9,970 bases of DNA from an uncultured Collinsella sp. (GTDB lineage Bacteria; Actinomycetota; Coriobacteriia; Coriobacteriales; Coriobacteriaceae), in the NCBI GenBank assembly GCA_902475375.1, contig CABRZC010000071.1, positions 1-9,970 on the forward strand. The letters run 5' to 3'. Below are positions 5,819 to 9,970 of the stretch, piece after piece (position 1 is the first letter of the stretch; each line of letters opens with the position of its first letter). The notes beneath the pieces are model-generated. The model had not been told where the DNA came from, did no database searches, and worked only from the letters and a program-made list of their open reading frames with translations. A program made the translations under genes and the position numbers.

Positions 5819-8374
5819 ATGTTTACTCCGCTTATCACTCATGATCTGGACGGTGCCGCGCTGGCGGCACCTGTCAATGCTGCGCGCTGCAACGGCGCCG
5901 CGTACAAGACGCGCACGATTGACGACCTGCACATTAAGGACGATCGCCTGCGCGCCGCCATCGAGGGCACGGGGCACCTGCTGTTCGACGGCGGCATGGG
6001 CACCATGCTGCAGGCCGCCGGCATGAAGGCCGGCGCCCTGCCCGAACTGCTCAACTTTGAGGAGCCCCAGGTCATCACCGATATCCAGCGTCAGTACGTC
6101 GAGGCCGGCTGTGACGTGATCACCGCCAACACCTTTGGCGCCAACGCCCACAAGCTCGACGGCACCGCCACCGTGGCAGACGTCTTTGCCGCGGCAGTCA
6201 CCTGCGCCCGCGAGGCCGGCGCCCGCTACGTCGCCGGTGACATCGGCCCCATCGGCGCGCTGCTTCGCCCCCTGGGTACCCTCAGCTTCGACGAGGCTTA
6301 TGACCTCTTTGCCGAGGAGGTGCGCGCCGGCGTCGATGCGGGTGTGGACCTCTTTATTATCGAGACCATGACCGACCTTGCCGAGATCAAGGCCGCCGTC
6401 CTCGCCTGCCGCGAGAATTCCGACCTGCCCGTCTTTGCCACCATGACCTTTGAGGAAGACGGTCGCACCTTCTTGGGCACGAGCCCCGAGGTCGCCGCCA
6501 TCACCCTCGACGCCATCGGCGCCGACGTCCTGGGCATCAACTGCAGCCAGGGCCCGGCCGAGCTCCGAGGACTCGCCGCGCGTATGCTCACCGTCACCGA
6601 CAAGCCCGTTATGGTGCAGGCCAATGCGGGACTGCCCCGCGTGGACGACGACGGCAATACCGTCTTTGACATCCAAGCCCCCGAGTACGCCGAGGCCGTC
6701 GCCGGCATGATCGCCGACGGTGTGAGCGTCGTGGGCGGCTGCTGCGGCACCACGCCCGCGCATATGGCGGCCCTGCGCACGCTTATCGACAACCACACGC
6801 CCAGTCCGCGCCGCCGCAAGCCCAGTATGTCGGTCACGAGCGCCCAGACCGTGGTGGACCTTCCCTGCGACGGCCACAAGATCGCCGTCATCGGCGAGCG
6901 CATCAACCCCACCGGCAAAAAGCGCCTGCAGCAGGCCCTGCGCGACGGCGACCTGGACTACGTCGTGAGCCAGGGCATCAGCCAGCAGGAGCAGGGCGCC
7001 GACATCCTGGACGTCAACGTGGGCCTGCCCGAGATCGACGAGGTCAAGGTCATCCAGCAGGCCACCGAGCAGCTCCAGGGCTCCACGCTGCTGCCGCTGC
7101 AGATCGACTCCACCGACCCCGCAGCCGTCGAGGCCGCCGTGCGCCGCTACGCCGGCAAGCCCATCATCAACTCGGTCAATGGCAAACAACAGATCATGGA
7201 TGAGATCCTTCCGCTGGTGGCCCACTACGGCACCAACGTCGTCGGCCTTACGCTCGACGAGGGCGGCATCCCCGATACCGCCGAGGCCCGCTTCGCCATC
7301 GCCGAGCGCATCGTGGCCGAGGCCGCCCGTTACGGCATCGGCCCGGACCGCATCCTCATCGACTGCCTGGTCATGACCGCCTCGACCAACCAGCGCCAGG
7401 CCGAACAGATCCTGCGCGCCATGTCCCTGTGCAAGGAGCGTCTGGGCGTCAAATGCGCGCTCGGCGTGTCGAACATCAGCTTTGGCCTGCCTGCCCGCCC
7501 GCTGCTGGGCTCGGTCTTTTTGGCCGCCGCCTTTGGTGCGGGCCTGGACGCCCCCATCATGAACCCGGGTTCCAAGCGCTTTATGGACACCGTCTACAGC
7601 TATCGCGTGCTGAGCGTTGAGGACGAGGGCTCGACCGGATACATCGAGCGCTACGCCGGCTGGACCGACCCGTACAAGATTGCCGCCAACCCGGCGGCCG
7701 CTCAGTCGGCATCGAGCGATGCCGCGCCTGCCGCAAGCACCACCGCAAGCGCCGATGACGACCCCATCCGCCACATGGTCGTCTCGGGCCGCAAGGGCGA
7801 AATCGCGGCCGAGACCGAGCGTCTGCTGGCAGATCACGACGCCATGGGCCTCATCAACAACCACTTTATCCCCGCCCTCGACGAGGTTGGCGTCCTCTTT
7901 GACCAGGGCAAGTTCTTCTTGCCGCAGCTCATGGCCTCGGCCGAGGCCGCGCGTGTGGGCTTCGACACCATCAAGCGCCTGATGCCCGCCGGCGAGATTG
8001 CCGACAAGGGCAAGATCTGCGTGGCCACCGTCAAGGGCGACATCCACGACATCGGCAAGAACATCGTCAAAATGCTGCTCGATAACTACGGCTATACCGT
8101 CTTTGACCTAGGCCGTGACGTCGACCCGCAGGAGGTGCTCAGGACCGTACAGGAGCGCGACATCAAGCTCGTCGGCCTCTCGGCGCTTATGACCACCACG
8201 GTCGTCGCCATGGAGGAAACCATCAAGCTGCTTCATGCCGAGGTGCCGGGCGTCAAGATCATCGTGGGCGGCGCCGTGCTCACCCCCGAATACGCCAAGC
8301 AGATCGGCGCTGACTACTACGCCAAGGACGCCGCCGAGAGCGCACGCATCGCCGAAGAGGTCTTTGGGCAGTAA
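5819..8374 (+). CDS. metH: Cobalamin-dependent methionine synthase MetH, lacking the reactivation domain
   Basis: Predicted to move a methyl group from 5-methyl-tetrahydrofolate to homocysteine through bound cobalamin, giving methionine. The 851 residues contain the homocysteine domain (about 50-325) with the zinc cysteines NCS (Cys242) and GGCCG (Cys308, Cys309); the pterin domain (about 352-620), starting IGERINPTGKK (358-368) with DVNVG (398-402); an Ala/Ser-rich linker (624-646); the helical cap (650-730); and the B12-binding fold with GDIHDIGKNIV (740-750), whose His743 is the expected lower cobalt ligand, plus SALMTTT (788-794) and GGA (817-819). The protein stops after the B12 domain, so the 300-residue reactivation domain of E. 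coli MetH (about 1,230 residues) is absent; the upstream gene supplies it. About 45 residues precede the homocysteine domain, more than usual. The start at 5819 has AGGAG six bases upstream, overlapping the previous stop. Last gene of the operon. Confidence 0.96.
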   Translation: MFTPLITHDLDGAALAAPVNAARCNGAAYKTRTIDDLHIKDDRLRAAIEGTGHLLFDGGMGTMLQAAGMKAGALPELLNFEEPQVITDIQRQYVEAGCDVITANTFGANAHKLDGTATVADVFAAAVTCAREAGARYVAGDIGPIGALLRPLGTLSFDEAYDLFAEEVRAGVDAGVDLFIIETMTDLAEIKAAVLACRENSDLPVFATMTFEEDGRTFLGTSPEVAAITLDAIGADVLGINCSQGPAELRGLAARMLTVTDKPVMVQANAGLPRVDDDGNTVFDIQAPEYAEAVAGMIADGVSVVGGCCGTTPAHMAALRTLIDNHTPSPRRRKPSMSVTSAQTVVDLPCDGHKIAVIGERINPTGKKRLQQALRDGDLDYVVSQGISQQEQGADILDVNVGLPEIDEVKVIQQATEQLQGSTLLPLQIDSTDPAAVEAAVRRYAGKPIINSVNGKQQIMDEILPLVAHYGTNVVGLTLDEGGIPDTAEARFAIAERIVAEAARYGIGPDRILIDCLVMTASTNQRQAEQILRAMSLCKERLGVKCALGVSNISFGLPARPLLGSVFLAAAFGAGLDAPIMNPGSKRFMDTVYSYRVLSVEDEGSTGYIERYAGWTDPYKIAANPAAAQSASSDAAPAASTTASADDDPIRHMVVSGRKGEIAAETERLLADHDAMGLINNHFIPALDEVGVLFDQGKFFLPQLMASAEAARVGFDTIKRLMPAGEIADKGKICVATVKGDIHDIGKNIVKMLLDNYGYTVFDLGRDVDPQEVLRTVQERDIKLVGLSALMTTTVVAMEETIKLLHAEVPGVKIIVGGAVLTPEYAKQIGADYYAKDAAESARIAEEVFGQ

Positions 8375-8399
8375 CACAACGGAAACAACCGAGCATCAA

Positions 8400-8437
8400 A
8401 ACGTGCCGCATGCGCCACTTGGCACGTGCGGCACGTT
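8400..8437. repeat. Palindromic hairpin between metH and the DUF711 gene
   Basis: AACGTGCCGCA (8400-8410) is the exact reverse complement of TGCGGCACGTT (8427-8437), with a 16-base centre that is itself partly symmetric (GCCA-CT-TGGC). It begins 26 bases after the metH stop. A plus-strand T-run is missing; on the minus strand TTTT follows. The right arm overlaps a -10-like TAGAAT at 8437-8442. It may be a weak terminator, an operator for the next gene, or a dispersed palindromic repeat. Confidence 0.5.
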
Positions 8438-8442
8438 AGAAT
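8437..8442 (+). promoter_or_regulatory. Candidate -10 element for the DUF711 gene
   Basis: TAGAAT at the edge of the 8400-8437 palindrome, 41 bases before the start codon. No clear -35 is visible at the proper spacing. If real, a protein bound to the palindrome would block it. Confidence 0.25.
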
Positions 8443-8482
8443 AGACAAGACTATGCTCGTTTTGGCAGATAGGAGCGCAAGG

Positions 8483-9847
8483 ATGGCGATCACGCCCGCA
8501 GAAATCGCGGAAACCCGCGGCATGGTTGAGGAGCAGAACCTCGACATCAGGACCATCACCATGGGTGTTTCGCTCATGGGTTGCGGCGACGAGAACCTCG
8601 ACCGCATGTGCACGAAGATCTACGACCACGTGACGCACACGGCTGAGCACCTGGTCGAGACCGCCGAGAACCTCGAGCGCGAGTACGGTATCCCCATCGT
8701 CAACAAGCGCGTCTCCGTCACCCCGGTGGCGCAGATCGCCGCGTGCTGCAAGGATGAGGACCTCACCCCCATCGCGCATGCCCTCGACCGCGCGGCCGAG
8801 ACGCTCGGCATCGATTACCTGGGTGGCTTCTCCGCACTCGTTCAGAAGGGCATCGGCGACGCCGACCGCCGCGTCATCCAGTCCATCCCGCAGGCGCTCG
8901 CCACCACGAGCCGCGTCTGCTCCAGCGTCAACGTCGCCAGTCTGCGTGCCGGCATCAACATGGACGCCGTACTCATGGCTGCGCAGACCATCATCGACGC
9001 CGCCAAGCTCACGGCCGACCAGGACTCCGTCGGCGCTTCCAAGTTTGTCTGCTTTGCCAATATGGTCGAGGACTCCCCGTTTATGGCGGGCGCCGTCCAC
9101 GGCGGTGGCGAGGCCGACGCCGTCATCAACGTAGGCGTTTCGGGCCCCGGCGTTATGGCCGCAGCCCTGGAGACGCTGCCCGATTCCGCATCGATGATGG
9201 AAGTCGCCGAAAAGATTAAGCAGACCGCCTTTAAGATCACCCGCGCCGGCGAGCTCATGAGCCGCGAGGCCGCCCATCGCCTGGGTGTCGAGAAGGGCAT
9301 TGTCGACCTGTCGCTGGCTCCCACGCCTGCCATCGGCGACTCCGTCGCGCGCATCCTCGAGATTATCGGCGTGGGCACCTGCGGAGGCCCCGGCACGACC
9401 TGCGCACTCGCCATGCTCAACGATGCCGTCAAGAAGGGCGGCGTCATGGCCAGCTCCAGCGTGGGCGGACTCTCGGGCGCCTTTATCCCCGTGTCCGAGG
9501 ATGCCGGCATGATCGCCGCGGTCGAGGCCGGCGCGCTTTCGCTCGAGAAGCTCGAGGCTATGACCTGCGTATGCTCCGTCGGCCTGGACATGATCGCCAT
9601 CCCCGGTGACACCCCGGTCGAGACCATCGCCGGCATCATCGCCGACGAGATGGCTATCGGCGTCATCAACAACAAGACCACGGCCGTCCGCGTGATTCCC
9701 GCCATTGGCAAGGGCGTGGGTGACTGCGTCGAGTACGGCGGCCTGTTTGGCCGTGCACCCATCATGCCGGTGAACCCCAACGCCGGCACCGTGCTTGCCC
9801 ACCGTGGTGGACGCTTCCCGGCACCGCTGAACTCGCTGAAGAACTAG
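8483..9847 (+). CDS. PFL-family protein, DUF711 / UPF0210
   Basis: The 454-residue product fits the UPF0210 family (about 450), whose fold is related to pyruvate formate-lyase and anaerobic ribonucleotide reductase barrels. Its reaction is not known to me. Family features seen: NLDIRTITMG near the N-terminus (19-28), GIPIVNKRVSVTP (69-81), GGFSALVQKG (114-123), VCSSVN (145-150), the glycine-rich HGGGEADAVINVGVSGPG (206-223), the GTCGGPGTTCALAM stretch (298-311) and the C-terminal AHRGGRFPAP (439-448). Several cysteines (34, 88, 89, 300, 307, 362, 364) are scattered; no clear glycyl-radical signature is seen at the C-terminus. The start at 8483 has AGGAG (8471-8475) upstream; a longer frame to 8426 would add 19 residues read through the promoter and palindrome. 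The usual ACT-domain (UPF0237) partner is not upstream; downstream lies outside the window. Confidence 0.93.
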   Translation: MAITPAEIAETRGMVEEQNLDIRTITMGVSLMGCGDENLDRMCTKIYDHVTHTAEHLVETAENLEREYGIPIVNKRVSVTPVAQIAACCKDEDLTPIAHALDRAAETLGIDYLGGFSALVQKGIGDADRRVIQSIPQALATTSRVCSSVNVASLRAGINMDAVLMAAQTIIDAAKLTADQDSVGASKFVCFANMVEDSPFMAGAVHGGGEADAVINVGVSGPGVMAAALETLPDSASMMEVAEKIKQTAFKITRAGELMSREAAHRLGVEKGIVDLSLAPTPAIGDSVARILEIIGVGTCGGPGTTCALAMLNDAVKKGGVMASSSVGGLSGAFIPVSEDAGMIAAVEAGALSLEKLEAMTCVCSVGLDMIAIPGDTPVETIAGIIADEMAIGVINNKTTAVRVIPAIGKGVGDCVEYGGLFGRAPIMPVNPNAGTVLAHRGGRFPAPLNSLKN

Positions 9848-9884
9848 CTGAGGGGGACTGGCGAGGAGCCCCGGGGAGGGCAAA

Positions 9885-9890
9885 TATATA
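9885..9890 (+). promoter_or_regulatory. Candidate -10 element before the right-edge structured segment
   Basis: TATATA in an A/T island (9882-9892) within otherwise GC-rich DNA. A start about 7 bases later would fall near 9897, just ahead of the hairpin at 9917-9956. No good -35 is visible. Confidence 0.3.
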
Positions 9891-9891
9891 A

Positions 9892-9970
9892 GGTCGCCTG
9901 CTCGGACAGTCCTGACTCGCACGGAGAGCACATTAAGTGCTCTCCGGCTCGTGCGGAACTCGCGATCGAC
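9892..9970 (+). ncRNA. Possible 5' part of a structured RNA, cut by window edge
   Basis: A strong hairpin with an internal bulge fills this stretch. TCGCACG (9917-9923) pairs with CGTGCGG (9950-9956). Inside it GAGAGCAC (9924-9931) pairs with GTGCTCTC (9937-9944), leaving the loop ATTAA and a 5-base bulge on the 3' side. No U-tract follows, so it is not a normal terminator of the DUF711 gene. Just before it is GGACAGTCC (9904-9912). A GACAGTC segment followed by a long bulged hairpin resembles the P2-P3 order at the 5' end of type A RNase P RNA. The conserved GAGGAAAGTCC that should follow is not within the window, so this identity is a guess. A leader of the next gene is the main alternative. 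Confidence 0.3.

Noticed and set aside
5210..8047. Long open frame of 945 codons on the minus strand
   Set aside because: It lies opposite metH and the reactivation gene, both with clear family motifs. GC-rich codon use keeps the antisense frame open; the translation is low-complexity (Gly, Ala, His, Asp, Val) without recognisable domains.
8396..9931. Open frame of 511 codons on the minus strand
   Set aside because: Antisense shadow of the DUF711 gene, extending through the flanking hairpins; no recognisable protein motif.

Overview
The window looks like chromosomal DNA of a high-GC actinobacterium of the gut class Coriobacteriia, most likely Collinsella or a close relative. This is an inference from GC-rich codon use, a type III glutamine synthetase, an EFR1-type flavodoxin/ferredoxin fusion and a PFL-family (DUF711) protein. 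No rRNA or other decisive marker is present. Most of the window is ordinary core metabolism. The less explained material lies in the non-coding stretches.

Layout. Positions 1-331 hold no complete gene. There is a possible leftward gene start at position 8 whose ribosome binding site sits in a hairpin, then an array of four 14-bp motifs in alternating orientation, and then a tRNA promoter. A tRNA-Glu(TTC) gene (332-408) with its terminator is followed by a GC-rich 130-bp block. That block starts with an inverted copy of the tRNA T-arm and ends with an exact 18-bp copy of the tRNA 3' end; a second terminator follows.

On the minus strand come an EFR1-family flavodoxin plus 2[4Fe-4S] protein (688-1449) and, upstream of it, the type III glutamine synthetase glnA (1634-3721). 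The glnA leader carries three consecutive hairpins. A 427-bp region separates glnA from a divergent plus-strand operon.

That operon is metF (4149-5021), a stand-alone MetH reactivation-domain protein (5021-5809) and a cobalamin-dependent metH lacking its own reactivation domain (5819-8374). The genes overlap or nearly touch. MetF supplies methyl-tetrahydrofolate, MetH transfers the methyl group to homocysteine, and the small protein is expected to re-methylate oxidised cobalamin using S-adenosylmethionine. After a palindromic hairpin comes a DUF711/UPF0210 gene (8483-9847) without its usual ACT-domain partner next to it. The right edge carries a strong hairpin with an internal bulge, behind a TATATA box, which may be the start of a structured RNA cut off by the window.
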